Source: Lachnospiraceae bacterium MA2020
GTDB taxonomy: Bacteria; Bacillota; Clostridia; Lachnospirales; Lachnospiraceae
DNA length: 64,000 bases
Direction of reading: 5' to 3'
Assembly: GCA_000746015.1 (NCBI GenBank)
Contig: JQKK01000004.1
Coordinates: 205,996 to 269,995, forward strand
A program made the translations under genes and the position numbers. A model generated the notes under the pieces. It did not search any database and had not been told where the DNA came from. It saw only the letters and a list, made by a program, of their open reading frames with translations. Shown here in pieces: positions 1 through 9,349 of the stretch (positions are counted from its first letter, which is position 1; each line of letters opens with the position of its first letter).

Positions 1-2
1 AG

Positions 3-137
3 CATATACGTTTGGTGAAGTCAACAGATGAGGCATTGTCTCTTATTGATAGGCTTTATGATGGCCATGAATCTGTAAAGCCGGTTAATCTTAAGGATAA
101 GTATAAGCCGCTTGTTGAAGCTTTAGTGAAATCATGA
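3..137 (+). CDS. C-terminal end of an unidentified protein (5' truncated)
   Basis: An open frame runs from the window edge to a TGA at 135-137 and gives 44 residues ending in EALVKS. The fragment is Lys- and Leu-rich with no membrane segment and no motif I can name. It is followed closely by polysaccharide genes on the same strand, so it is probably the end of another glycosyltransferase, pyruvyl transferase or similar cluster gene; that is inference from position only. Confidence 0.55.
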   Translation, partial: HIRLVKSTDEALSLIDRLYDGHESVKPVNLKDKYKPLVEALVKS

Positions 138-170
138 AGATGAATTCTTATCTATTTTTTGAGAGGAAGT

Positions 171-1406
171 ATGAAGAATAAGATTATAATTGAACTACCA
201 GAGGTTAGTGGGAATAGAATTACTTGTAGTTATAAGGTCGAAGGTGAGTGGAGTAAGGTATTTAAGCGTGGGAAGGAGTTTTTTGCCGAATATAGCATAG
301 ATGTATCTCGTGTTCCGCAAAGCATTGCGGTCATACCATTTATTGCTAATTTGCTTCCGATGGCATGGGTTTTTGATGCAGAAATAATAGTTTCGGCAAT
401 AGATAAAGATTTTTATGAAAGCATAGCTGATTTCAAAAAAGGATATCAGAATATGTATCCAATGGTTGAGTTTGGTGGCAAGCTTAATGTATCAGAAATT
501 GTTGCTAATAATATAGTTGATCAGAATGGGTCAGTTGCATTCTTCTCAGGTGGAGTGGATGCTTTTAATACGATGACATGTCATTTGGATGAAAAGCCAA
601 CACTTATAACTGTATGGGGAGCAGATGTTAAAATTGATGATTTAGATGGTTGGAATAAAGTTGAAAAGCATATTTCTGATACGTGCTGTGAGTTTGATAT
701 AGATTATGTGACTGTCAAATCTTCATTCAGAGAGTTTTTGGATGAATGGAAGATGACAGAGCAGGTTTTGAATAGCGGAGATGGTTGGTGGCATGGTTTC
801 CAACATGGATTGGGTATAATTTCGCATGCAGCTCCAATTATGTATATGCTAAAAAAGAAAACTATATATTTCGCATCAAGCTTTACTGCTGCAGATAAGG
901 GAAAAGTAACGTGTGCTTCAGATCCAACGATAGACAATTATATTCATTTTTGTGGCTCTAATGTAATACATGATGGATATGAATTTACTCGTCAGGATAA
1001 GGTTCATAATCTTACTCAGTTTGTAAATAAAACAGGAAAGAATATTTCTTTACGTGTATGTTGAGAATCAACAGGCGGTTCAAATTGTTGTAATTGTGAA
1101 AAATGTTGGAGAACTATTTTGGCTATATATTCAGAGGGATATGATCCTAAGAAATTTGGTTTTAATTATAAAGATTTCAATGATGTATTAAAGCGAATAT
1201 ATAGAAGTCGTGAGCTTCTGAGATATCATAGAGAATCGAGATATGTTCCAATACAAGAGTCGCTTAGAAATAATTATACATTAGATAGCGTAGAAAAGAA
1301 TCTTAAATGGTTTTACAAAATTGAACCAAACAGAATTGGTGATATTTCTTTTTATGAAAGAATAATGCGAAAAATCAAACGAACGCTTGAACATAGGAGC
1401 AGATAA
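171..1406 (+). pseudogene. QueC-like PP-loop ATPase of polysaccharide loci, interrupted by an in-frame UGA
   Basis: Two open stretches (171-1061 and 1065-1406) lie in the same frame and are separated only by a TGA at 1062-1064. Together they would encode about 410 residues. The first part carries an SGGVDAF motif near residue 125, the PP-loop of ATP pyrophosphatases such as QueC. Just after the TGA comes a Cys cluster (NCCNCEKCW) typical of a zinc site in these proteins, so the stop splits one protein rather than separating two. ATG 171 follows GAGAGGAAG; an earlier TTG at 159 is less likely. Relatives occur in exopolysaccharide clusters without a firm function. Readthrough, a true nonsense mutation or a base-call error would all explain the stop. 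Confidence 0.7.
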
Positions 1407-1418
1407 AATAGGTAGGTT

Positions 1419-2429
1419 ATGATTGATTCAATAAAAGAAAAAACACATAATTATAAGATTTCGGTCATTGTTCCAATTTACAAAGTCGAAGATTATCTTG
1501 AAAGATGCGTAGACTCAATAATTAACCAATCTTATAAGAATCTTGAAATTATTTTGGTTGATGATGGTTCGCCAGATAATTGCTCAGAGATTTGTGACAG
1601 ATATGCCAAGTTGGATTCTAGAATTAAGGTAATACATCAGAAAAATGGTGGTCTTTCGTGTGCAAGAAATTCAGGCTTAAGAATTGCGACAGGTGATTTT
1701 ATTTCACTTGTGGATTCGGATGATTACATTAATAGTAATATGTACGCTGATTTGATCGAGCAGATTATAGTTCACAAAGCAGATATTGCAATGTGTGATT
1801 GTGAGTACGTATATGAGAAAGATACCTTAGTCAAGGTCAACGAAAAGCCCGATTCATTAGAAGTCAGTGTTCTAGATGGTAAAAAGGCCCAGTATATGGC
1901 TTTTCGAGATGATATTAGCAGAATAGTTTTTAATGTTGCATGGAATAAGTTATATAGAAAAGAGCTATTTCAGAATATATCATATCCGGAAGGACGTATT
2001 CATGAAGATGAGGCAAGAACACACCAACTTATGTATAATGCTTCAAAAATTGTATATCTCAAATATCCTTATTATTATTACTTTCAAAGAAAAGATAGTA
2101 TAGTAGGGATGAGAATTTCTAAGAAAAACTTACAGTTACTTGAAGCGTATGCGGATAAATTAAAGTTTTATAGGGAAAAGAAAGAAAACAAGCTTTGGAA
2201 AATGGAGGTTTCTCATTCTATGCACATGGTTTGTTATCAGCAGAAGTTGTTTGATGATGAGAAAATGAGTATAGATATCATACGAGAAGCTCAGGGAAAG
2301 ATATTATTGAAAGAAATAAAAAGATACGAGAGTATATCTGATCTTTCGATTGCATTAAAGTTTGAAATTATTTTATTTGTGCTTTTTCCAAAAATGTATT
2401 ATAAGGTTTGGAAAATGAGAAAAGGTTGA
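1419..2429 (+). CDS. GT2 family glycosyltransferase (EpsJ-like)
   Basis: This 336-residue protein opens with the GT-A signature of family 2: ISVIVPIYKVEDYLE from about residue 14, VDDGS at 47-51 and the metal-binding DSDD at 99-102. A later HEDEA motif near residue 195 is typical of EpsJ-type enzymes. There is no membrane helix, so it should act at the cytoplasmic face on a lipid-linked sugar chain with a nucleotide sugar donor. The start ATG lies behind AGGTAGG. It begins 12 bases after the PP-loop gene and 6 bases before the next GT2 gene, so these are one operon. Donor and acceptor cannot be read from sequence. Confidence 0.9.
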   Translation: MIDSIKEKTHNYKISVIVPIYKVEDYLERCVDSIINQSYKNLEIILVDDGSPDNCSEICDRYAKLDSRIKVIHQKNGGLSCARNSGLRIATGDFISLVDSDDYINSNMYADLIEQIIVHKADIAMCDCEYVYEKDTLVKVNEKPDSLEVSVLDGKKAQYMAFRDDISRIVFNVAWNKLYRKELFQNISYPEGRIHEDEARTHQLMYNASKIVYLKYPYYYYFQRKDSIVGMRISKKNLQLLEAYADKLKFYREKKENKLWKMEVSHSMHMVCYQQKLFDDEKMSIDIIREAQGKILLKEIKRYESISDLSIALKFEIILFVLFPKMYYKVWKMRKG

Positions 2430-2435
2430 TATTTA

Positions 2436-3425
2436 ATGAATGATTTGGTAAGCGTAATTGTTCCAATATACAATGCAGAAAAATACTTGTGTAAATGTAT
2501 TGAAAGTTTGCTATCACAAACTTATACAAATCTTGAAATCATATTAATAAATGATGGTTCAACTGATGGTACTGACAAAATTTGTTGCAGTTATGCAAAT
2601 AATGATAGCCGAATAATATATATCAACAAAGAGAATTCCGGACAATCTGATACGCGTAATTATGGAATAGATTTATCAAAGGGCAAGTACCTTTTTTTTA
2701 TGGACAGCGATGATTATATTGATTCTGGTTACATAGAGTATTCTTTGAATCAGATGAATACTAATATTGCTGACTTGTCAATTTGTAATTATTATCATGT
2801 GTATTCTGGAAGTGAAGTGCGTGAGGAGCGTGAATTTTCTGCTGGAATATATGATCTATCATCATCTGAAGATAAATATAACTTTATTGTAAATGTTTTT
2901 TTACCATATAAATGTGGATTTGAAGTATGGAATAGATTATATAATGCAGAAATAATTAGAAAAAATAATATTAGATTTCCAATCTTTAAGCCTGTTGTTG
3001 CAGAAGATGCTTGCTTTAACCTTTATTATATTATGTACTCTAATAAAATAGCAGTTTCAAATGAGCGATTTTATTATTATGTTCATAATGAAGGATCAAC
3101 AATGGATCAGAATAAGGGCATACAGTTGGATAGGTATAATGAAGTAAGCAAAAAAGTATACGACCATGTTGAAAAATCAATGGGCTTGGACTACATAAAA
3201 GATTATTACGTTTATATTCATGTTTTACTTATTTATCATGAAATTATGAATTGTGGATTAGGTGAATCGAAAGAGTATATATGTAGAATAAATAACAGAG
3301 AATACTTTAGAAAGATAATGAGATTTGGCGTCAAGAGTTTTTTTGTTTCGTTGAAAAGCATGGGAATGATGAGAGGAATTAAGTATACTCTTTTAGGAAT
3401 TATTTATAAGATGTGGATATCGTAA
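2436..3425 (+). CDS. GT2 family glycosyltransferase
   Basis: The protein has 329 residues and the family 2 core: LVSVIVPIYNAEKYL at the N terminus, INDGS at 38-42 and MDSDDY at 89-94. The C-terminal third is basic and moderately hydrophobic, which suggests peripheral membrane binding. It sits between two paralogous GT2 genes and overlaps the longest open frame of the next. The three are diverged enough to be separate specificities rather than recent tandem copies. It should add one sugar of the repeat unit; the sugar is unknown. Confidence 0.9.
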   Translation: MNDLVSVIVPIYNAEKYLCKCIESLLSQTYTNLEIILINDGSTDGTDKICCSYANNDSRIIYINKENSGQSDTRNYGIDLSKGKYLFFMDSDDYIDSGYIEYSLNQMNTNIADLSICNYYHVYSGSEVREEREFSAGIYDLSSSEDKYNFIVNVFLPYKCGFEVWNRLYNAEIIRKNNIRFPIFKPVVAEDACFNLYYIMYSNKIAVSNERFYYYVHNEGSTMDQNKGIQLDRYNEVSKKVYDHVEKSMGLDYIKDYYVYIHVLLIYHEIMNCGLGESKEYICRINNREYFRKIMRFGVKSFFVSLKSMGMMRGIKYTLLGIIYKMWIS

Positions 3426-3439
3426 GTGAGGATATGTTG

Positions 3440-4408
3440 ATGAAAAAGAATCACCTTGTTAGTGTAATTGTACCAATATATATGGTTCAGGATTATCTTG
3501 AAAAATGTGTGCAAAGTATCAGAAATCAAACTTATAGTAATTTAGAGATAATACTTGTTGATGATGGCTCAAAAGATGCTTGCGGAAAAATTTGTGATCG
3601 GATATCAGAAGAAGATTCTAGAGTTGTAGTTATTCATAAACAAAATGGTGGATTATCTGATGCGAGAAATGCGGGAATAGAAATTGCTAAGGGTGATTAT
3701 TTTGTATTTATTGATTCAGATGATTATATACATCCGCAAATGATAGAGTTGCTTATGAAGCCTATAGAGGAAAATCGGGCTGATGTGAGCGTTTGTAATT
3801 TTATAGATGTTGATGATAAAGATGCTATAGAGTTTTCAGAAATTACGAATCCTGCAATAAAGATTTTAAGTAGTCATGAGGATAAAACGGAGTACTATCT
3901 TTGTGAACGCTTTGTTCGTTTTACAGTTGCGTGGAATAAAGCTTATCCAAGAAAATTCTTTGACGATATTAGATATCCGAAAGGAAAGATTCACGAGGAC
4001 GAGTTTACTACATATAAGCTTCTCGATAAAGCTGAGAAAGTTGCATATATTGATGAACCATTGTATTACTATGTGCAGCGCGGAAGTAGTATCATGGGCG
4101 AGGGATTTAATGAAAAATCTTTATACAGGTTGGAAGCAATGGATGAGAGAATCCGTATTTATGCTGCTCGTGGTGATTATGATTGGGCTGAGAAAGTTCA
4201 TTTTTTGTATAGACTTATGTATGTGCAGTACGCAGGTCAGATAATAAAGGATAAAGAATATGATTATAGTATTTTAAGACCATATTTTAGAATATATAGG
4301 GAACTGACATTTAAAAATGTTTTCAATTTTCCTATTTCATTTAAGAAAAAATTGGGATACATAAGTATGGCACTCTTTCAAAAATTATATATTAGTACTC
4401 ATATTTAA
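3440..4408 (+). CDS. GT2 family glycosyltransferase
   Basis: From ATG 3440 the protein has 322 residues, with VSVIVPIYMVQDYLE at residues 7-21, VDDGS at about 40-44 and IDSDDY in the nineties, all standard for GT-A family 2. An open frame begins at 3413, inside the previous gene, but GTGAGG at 3427-3432 is correctly spaced for ATG 3440, so I chose that start. KGKIHEDEF near residue 180 matches the EpsJ-like subgroup shared with the gene at 1419. It is the third consecutive GT2 gene of the operon. Confidence 0.88.
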   Translation: MKKNHLVSVIVPIYMVQDYLEKCVQSIRNQTYSNLEIILVDDGSKDACGKICDRISEEDSRVVVIHKQNGGLSDARNAGIEIAKGDYFVFIDSDDYIHPQMIELLMKPIEENRADVSVCNFIDVDDKDAIEFSEITNPAIKILSSHEDKTEYYLCERFVRFTVAWNKAYPRKFFDDIRYPKGKIHEDEFTTYKLLDKAEKVAYIDEPLYYYVQRGSSIMGEGFNEKSLYRLEAMDERIRIYAARGDYDWAEKVHFLYRLMYVQYAGQIIKDKEYDYSILRPYFRIYRELTFKNVFNFPISFKKKLGYISMALFQKLYISTHI

Positions 4409-4439
4409 CATATAGAATAACTTGAAGATAGGATAGACA

Positions 4440-5975
4440 ATGGGAAGTAAAAAGAAAATAGCAATAAATATGGTAGCACAGTTTGTGTCATTTGTTGTCA
4501 ATTTGGCGGTGAATTTCGTGCTTGCTCCATTTATTACTAAGAGTGTGGGTAAAGAAGTATACGGATTTGTAAATCTTGCCTTTCAAATGACAGGTTATAT
4601 TACTATCGTAACTAGCGCATTGAATGCGATGCTAGGCAGATTTATTACTATCAATATTGGAAAAAAGGATTATGAAACTGCAAGATCGTATTTTTCATCT
4701 GCTATGGTAGCTAATATGTTTATGTCAGCAGTATGCTTCTTTCCTGTAACTCTTGCGATATTATATCTGAATAATTGGCTAAATGTACCAGCGGGAAATC
4801 TTATAGATATCCAATTGTTGTGGGCTTTTGTGTTTGTTGACTTTTTTATCGGATTAATTACGAATGGTTATGCGGTTTCGACTTACGCAGCAAATAGATT
4901 GGATTTGCCAGCTAAAAGAGGTATGGTATCTGTTATAGCAAGAGCACTTATTCTTTTTGGTTTGTTTGCATGTTGTCCTTCAAAAGTTTGGTATGTAGGT
5001 TTTACTAAGGCGTTGACAGGGTTATATGTTGTTATAACCAATATTAATTTTACTAAGAAGTTAACACCTGAACTATATTTTCAGAAGAAACTTGTTCGTA
5101 TATCTGCAATTGTATCCCTTGTTAAGACTGGCATTTGGAATTCTGTTCAGCAGCTGTCAGCTATTTTGATAAATGGGTGTGATACACTTATTACAAACCT
5201 TTATATTGATGCGGCTTCAATGACTCTTATGAGTTTTGCAAAGACAATTCCTAATTATTTGTTGAGTATAATTGGTATTGTATGTAACTCTTTCGGTCCG
5301 CAAATGACATTAATATATGCAGAAGGAGATATGAACAAATTTGTCAAATATGTTAAGAGTGCTATTAAGGTATGTGGATTTATATGTTCTATACCTATTA
5401 TAGGTTTTATAGTATTTGGAACGGATTTCTTTTCGCTGTGGTTATCAGCTTTTAATGGTGGAGAGATACGTACTATACAAATCCTTTCTGTAATGATATT
5501 GGCGCAGACAGTATTTGATGTTTATATTTATCCTCTTTATACGGTCAATCAAATTACGGCTAGATTGAAGATACCTGTTTTTGTATCGTTAGGTATAGGT
5601 GTTTTGAATATCGTAGGTTCAATATGGTTTTGCACACATTCTGATTTGGGCATTTATGCTATTCAGATAGTAAGCTCAATTCTGTTGACAGCGAGAGTGT
5701 TCTTTTTTGCGCCAATGTACGCAGCTTATATATTGGGGCAGAAGTGGTGGGTTTTTTATGCTCCGCTATTAAGAGGAACTGCATCTTCAGTAGTTGTATT
5801 AATTGTATTTTATGGTATTTCTTATATTGTAGATATTAATTCATGGGTTATGTTAGCTGTGGTTGCTGTAATATGTGGCATAATAGGATATTTAATTAAT
5901 TATATCATTGTGCTTGATTCAGAAGAAAGAACCATGGTTAAGCAGATGTTGATGAAAAAAATAAAAAAAGCTTGA
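4440..5975 (+). CDS. Wzx-type polysaccharide repeat-unit flippase
   Basis: This is a 511-residue polytopic protein with about 12-14 hydrophobic segments from residue 5 to the C terminus. The N terminus (NMVAQFVSFVVNLAVNFVLAPF) and the following SVGKEVYGFVNLAFQM resemble the MVF/MATE-like flippases of polysaccharide clusters. Such proteins move undecaprenyl-linked oligosaccharide units across the membrane. It is preceded by three glycosyltransferases and followed by a pyruvyl transferase, which fits assembly inside, modification, then export. Its partner polymerase is probably the Wzy-like protein at 17116. AGATAGGA precedes the ATG. Confidence 0.88.
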   Translation: MGSKKKIAINMVAQFVSFVVNLAVNFVLAPFITKSVGKEVYGFVNLAFQMTGYITIVTSALNAMLGRFITINIGKKDYETARSYFSSAMVANMFMSAVCFFPVTLAILYLNNWLNVPAGNLIDIQLLWAFVFVDFFIGLITNGYAVSTYAANRLDLPAKRGMVSVIARALILFGLFACCPSKVWYVGFTKALTGLYVVITNINFTKKLTPELYFQKKLVRISAIVSLVKTGIWNSVQQLSAILINGCDTLITNLYIDAASMTLMSFAKTIPNYLLSIIGIVCNSFGPQMTLIYAEGDMNKFVKYVKSAIKVCGFICSIPIIGFIVFGTDFFSLWLSAFNGGEIRTIQILSVMILAQTVFDVYIYPLYTVNQITARLKIPVFVSLGIGVLNIVGSIWFCTHSDLGIYAIQIVSSILLTARVFFFAPMYAAYILGQKWWVFYAPLLRGTASSVVVLIVFYGISYIVDINSWVMLAVVAVICGIIGYLINYIIVLDSEERTMVKQMLMKKIKKA

Positions 5976-5992
5976 AAGATAAGGAGATAGAT

Positions 5993-7132
5993 TTGAAGGT
6001 TGGAATTATGTCAATGCAAAGGATAATCAATTATGGTTCTTTTTTGCAATCTTATAGTTTGAAGAAAAATTTAGAAAAAATGGGTGCAGATGTTTGCATG
6101 GTTGATTATCGTGTTGGCAAGCCTTTAGTCTTTAATAATGATCAAAAAATACCTAAAAAAGCGAGTTTATTTGCAAAATTGAAAAACAAGATTGAAAATA
6201 GGCTTTTTTTTCCGAGAAAAATCAGTAAGAAAACAATGGATAGGTATTTTCAAGCGGAGTATGGTATAAAAAAAGATTTTGAAAACAATATCATGCCGAT
6301 GCTGGGAATAACTGACAAAATGAACTATTCACCGGAACTTGATTTATTGGTAATTGGCAGCGATGAAGTATTTAATTGTCTTCAGCCTAATCCTGCAGTA
6401 GGATACTCGAAAGAATTATTTGGGGATGGTAATAATTCAAAAAAATTGATTTCTTATGCGGCATCATTTGGAAATACTATGAAAGAAGGTCTGATTAAGC
6501 ATGGTATATATGATGAAGTGAAAGAAATGCTCAATAAATTTGATGGTGTGTCTGTACGTGATAAGAATTCGTTGAGACTTGTAGAAGATATGGATTGCAA
6601 TGATATTAATAAAAATGTTGATCCGGTTTTCTTATATGATTATGAGGAAGAGAGTAATATTGAGGTACCGATATCAGATTATATTGTTGTTTATGCATAT
6701 AGCTGTAGGATAACCAGGGAGGAATCTGCTGCTATAATCAGATTTGCCAAAAAGCATAATAAAAAAATAATATGCATAGAGGGATTTCAATGTTATCTTA
6801 AAAACTATGTTGAACTTAATCCTTTTGAGGTTTTGGCTTATTTCAAGAAGGCTGATTATATAATTACTGATACTTTCCATGGTTCGGTCTTCTCAATTAA
6901 ATATAATAGACAGTTCGTTTCACTTGTACGAGGAGGAACTGAAGGAGCCTATGGAAATAGCGCAAAATTGGTTGATCTACTCGAAACATTTGGACTTAAA
7001 GATAGAGAATTGACTAATTTGGATGATATGGAAAAGAAGCTGACCGGTTCTATTGATTATGATAGAGTTAATACAAGAATTATGGAGGAACGTCAGAAAT
7101 CAATAGATTATTTGAAAAAGTATATGGGTTAA
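5993..7132 (+). CDS. Polysaccharide pyruvyl transferase family protein
   Basis: About 379 residues beginning VGIMSMQRIINYGSFLQSYSL, the usual opening of the WcaK/GumL-type polysaccharide pyruvyl transferase family. VIGSDEVFNC and TDTFHGSVFS later in the protein are also typical. Family members transfer pyruvate from phosphoenolpyruvate to a sugar as a ketal. The open frame extends to a TTG at 5972 overlapping the flippase stop, but AAGGAG at 5981-5986 is ideally spaced for TTG 5993, so a TTG start is called. It is paired with the iron-sulfur FrhB-like gene immediately downstream, a frequent pairing in Firmicute polysaccharide clusters. Confidence 0.85.
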   Translation: MKVGIMSMQRIINYGSFLQSYSLKKNLEKMGADVCMVDYRVGKPLVFNNDQKIPKKASLFAKLKNKIENRLFFPRKISKKTMDRYFQAEYGIKKDFENNIMPMLGITDKMNYSPELDLLVIGSDEVFNCLQPNPAVGYSKELFGDGNNSKKLISYAASFGNTMKEGLIKHGIYDEVKEMLNKFDGVSVRDKNSLRLVEDMDCNDINKNVDPVFLYDYEEESNIEVPISDYIVVYAYSCRITREESAAIIRFAKKHNKKIICIEGFQCYLKNYVELNPFEVLAYFKKADYIITDTFHGSVFSIKYNRQFVSLVRGGTEGAYGNSAKLVDLLETFGLKDRELTNLDDMEKKLTGSIDYDRVNTRIMEERQKSIDYLKKYMG

Positions 7133-7135
7133 TAT

Positions 7136-8272
7136 ATGAAATTATGTGAGAAAGAAAAATGTACAGGGTGTAGAGCGTGTGAAAATTCGTGTCCAAAAGA
7201 TGCGATAAAGATGGTTTTTACAGATGAACTGAAAACAGTTCCGCATATTGATTCGAGCAAATGTGCAGAATGTGGATTATGCAAAAAATCATGTCCTGTA
7301 CTGAATGAATCAAAATTTGTTGAACCAATTTCATGCTTGGCTGCCTGGACGTTAGATAGTCATGATAAAGAGACTTGTGCATCAGGTGGTATTGCAACAG
7401 CTCTGTATCGCAGCGTTTTGAAACATGGAGGGGTAGTCTATGGCTGCGACTATGATAATGAACTTAAGCCTATAATAAGACGTTCGGAAAATGTTAACGA
7501 CCTGGAAAAATTTAAGACTTCAAAATATGTGCAAAGTTCTACAGAAAGAACATATATTGAAGTGAAAAAGGATTTAACTAGTGGATGTACAGTTTTATAT
7601 GTCGGTACACCTTGTCAAATTGATGGGTTGAATCATTTTTTGAATAAGAAATATGAAAACTTATTTACTGTAGATATTATATGTCATGGAGTGTCGCCTT
7701 ATAGATATCTACAAGATTATATATTATCTCTTGGATTAAAGAAGAATGTTACATATGCTACATTTAGAGGAAAAAATGATTATTGTTTAAGCCTGTATGA
7801 GAAAAACGATCTTTTTTGGGTTCGGGCTTCTGAAGATGACTATTATCTGAATTCTTTTTTGAAAGGAATAACTTTTAGAGATAATTGTTATAATTGTAGG
7901 TATGCTGGAAAAGAGAGAATATCTGATCTTACAATTGGTGATTTTTGGGGAATAAATAGAAAAAAACTAAAAAAAGCATATGATGGCAAAGTGTCTGTAA
8001 TTCTTGTAAATTCTGAGGCAGGAAGAAAACTCTTAGATATGTCTGAGGATATGCTATATACAGAGGAACGTTTGTTGGATGAAGCGTTACGGTATAATGA
8101 ACAGCTTAATCATCCTATGGCAGTTCATAGTGATAGGTGTGCTTTTTTGAAAAACTTGAACAAAGGAGTTTATAGAGCACTTAAATCAACAAAAACGGGT
8201 AGGATGATTAGCAAAAGAAGAATTAAAAATGCATTAAAAAGGGTCATTTTATATAAAAATATAGCTAGATGA
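7136..8272 (+). CDS. FrhB/FdhB-like iron-sulfur protein of polysaccharide clusters
   Basis: The 378-residue protein starts with two 4Fe-4S ferredoxin motifs (CTGCRACENSCP near residues 9-20 and CAECGLCKKSCP near 43-54). They are followed by a coenzyme F420 hydrogenase/dehydrogenase beta-subunit-like region with ASGGIATALYR, VGTPCQIDGL and GDFWG. Members in surface-polysaccharide loci usually sit beside a pyruvyl transferase, as here, 3 bases downstream. The redox reaction is not established for this group; reduction or activation of a sugar substituent is a guess. No other redox enzyme is in the cluster. Confidence 0.85.
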   Translation: MKLCEKEKCTGCRACENSCPKDAIKMVFTDELKTVPHIDSSKCAECGLCKKSCPVLNESKFVEPISCLAAWTLDSHDKETCASGGIATALYRSVLKHGGVVYGCDYDNELKPIIRRSENVNDLEKFKTSKYVQSSTERTYIEVKKDLTSGCTVLYVGTPCQIDGLNHFLNKKYENLFTVDIICHGVSPYRYLQDYILSLGLKKNVTYATFRGKNDYCLSLYEKNDLFWVRASEDDYYLNSFLKGITFRDNCYNCRYAGKERISDLTIGDFWGINRKKLKKAYDGKVSVILVNSEAGRKLLDMSEDMLYTEERLLDEALRYNEQLNHPMAVHSDRCAFLKNLNKGVYRALKSTKTGRMISKRRIKNALKRVILYKNIAR

Positions 8273-8355
8273 CATATAGTGTAGGATATTAGTATAGGTT
8301 GTATTCACAGCGGAATGCTCCGTTTCGTATAGGTATGAAGTATAAAAGGTGTGAT

Positions 8356-9348
8356 ATGAGTGAACAAATTACAGTTATTATTCCGGTATATCAAGCTGAG
8401 AGTTTTTTGGATAGATGTCTGAAAAGTATAGTTAATCAGGAATATAGGAACTTAAGAGTATTATTGGTTGAGGATTGCTCAAAAGATAATTCACGTGAAA
8501 TATGTAAAAAATGGGTTGAAAAAGATTCCAGATTTGAGCTTATTGCATTGGATAAGAATGGCGGTGCGGCAAATGCCAGAAATATGGGTCTTGATAATGC
8601 TAGTTTTGATGAAGGATATATAGCTTTTGTTGATGCTGATGATTATCTTCATCCATCGTATTTTACATATTTATATGATTTGTTGAAGAAAAATGATGCT
8701 GATTTTTCCTGGTGTGGAGTACATAATACATTCGAAACTGAAAAAATGGAATTTGCAGATTTATCATCAACAGATAATGAATATACGATCTCTGGCAAAG
8801 ACCTTTTGACAAGAGAGGATCTTCGAATAATGTATAGTATGGTCTGGGGCAAACTTTTCAGGAGTAAGTTATGGAAAGATATTCGCTTTGATACGAAGTA
8901 TTCATATTACGAAGATGGAGGAACGACTTTTAAGGTTATATATAATGCTAGTTTAGTAGCAATTTCACAAAGACCGCTATACAACTATTTTTATTCAGTC
9001 GATTCTGCAACAAGGAGTTCAGTTAATGAGACAAAGCTTAGGGATGGAATCGAGACAGAATTAGATAAAATAAGATTTTATACAAGTAAGAATGAAGCAG
9101 AGTTGCTTGAGATGGCGTATGTAGCATATCTTAATACACTATTGAAGTGTTGCAGAGAGGTAAAGAAAAATCTAAATAATGATTCTTTATATAGAGAATT
9201 CTTTTATAAGTATAAGGCAAATTATATGCGTTGCGTAAAGAATACTTCTTTACCGATTTCACAAAGAATGAAGTATCTTATATATAGAATATGTCCAGGA
9301 GTCCAGGAGTATTATATTAAGCTAAAAATGAAGGTAAAGGGTTATTAA
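8356..9348 (+). CDS. GT2 family glycosyltransferase
   Basis: From ATG 8356 the protein has 330 residues with TVIIPVYQAESFLD at the start and VDADDYLHP at about 92-100. The usual VDDGS is changed to VEDCS at 38-42: the second Asp is kept, but the first is Glu and the Gly is Cys, a mild departure in the nucleotide-binding loop. An upstream in-frame ATG at 8299 would add 19 residues unlike the family; AAAGG before 8356 supports the shorter form. It lies 83 bases after the iron-sulfur gene and directly before another GT2 gene. Confidence 0.87.
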   Translation: MSEQITVIIPVYQAESFLDRCLKSIVNQEYRNLRVLLVEDCSKDNSREICKKWVEKDSRFELIALDKNGGAANARNMGLDNASFDEGYIAFVDADDYLHPSYFTYLYDLLKKNDADFSWCGVHNTFETEKMEFADLSSTDNEYTISGKDLLTREDLRIMYSMVWGKLFRSKLWKDIRFDTKYSYYEDGGTTFKVIYNASLVAISQRPLYNYFYSVDSATRSSVNETKLRDGIETELDKIRFYTSKNEAELLEMAYVAYLNTLLKCCREVKKNLNNDSLYREFFYKYKANYMRCVKNTSLPISQRMKYLIYRICPGVQEYYIKLKMKVKGY

Positions 9349-9349
9349 G

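Noticed and set aside
1062..1100. Selenocysteine at the in-frame UGA
   Set aside because: The short stem after the UGA is weak and the neighbouring Trp-like position makes a nonsense change more likely; kept only as an alternative.
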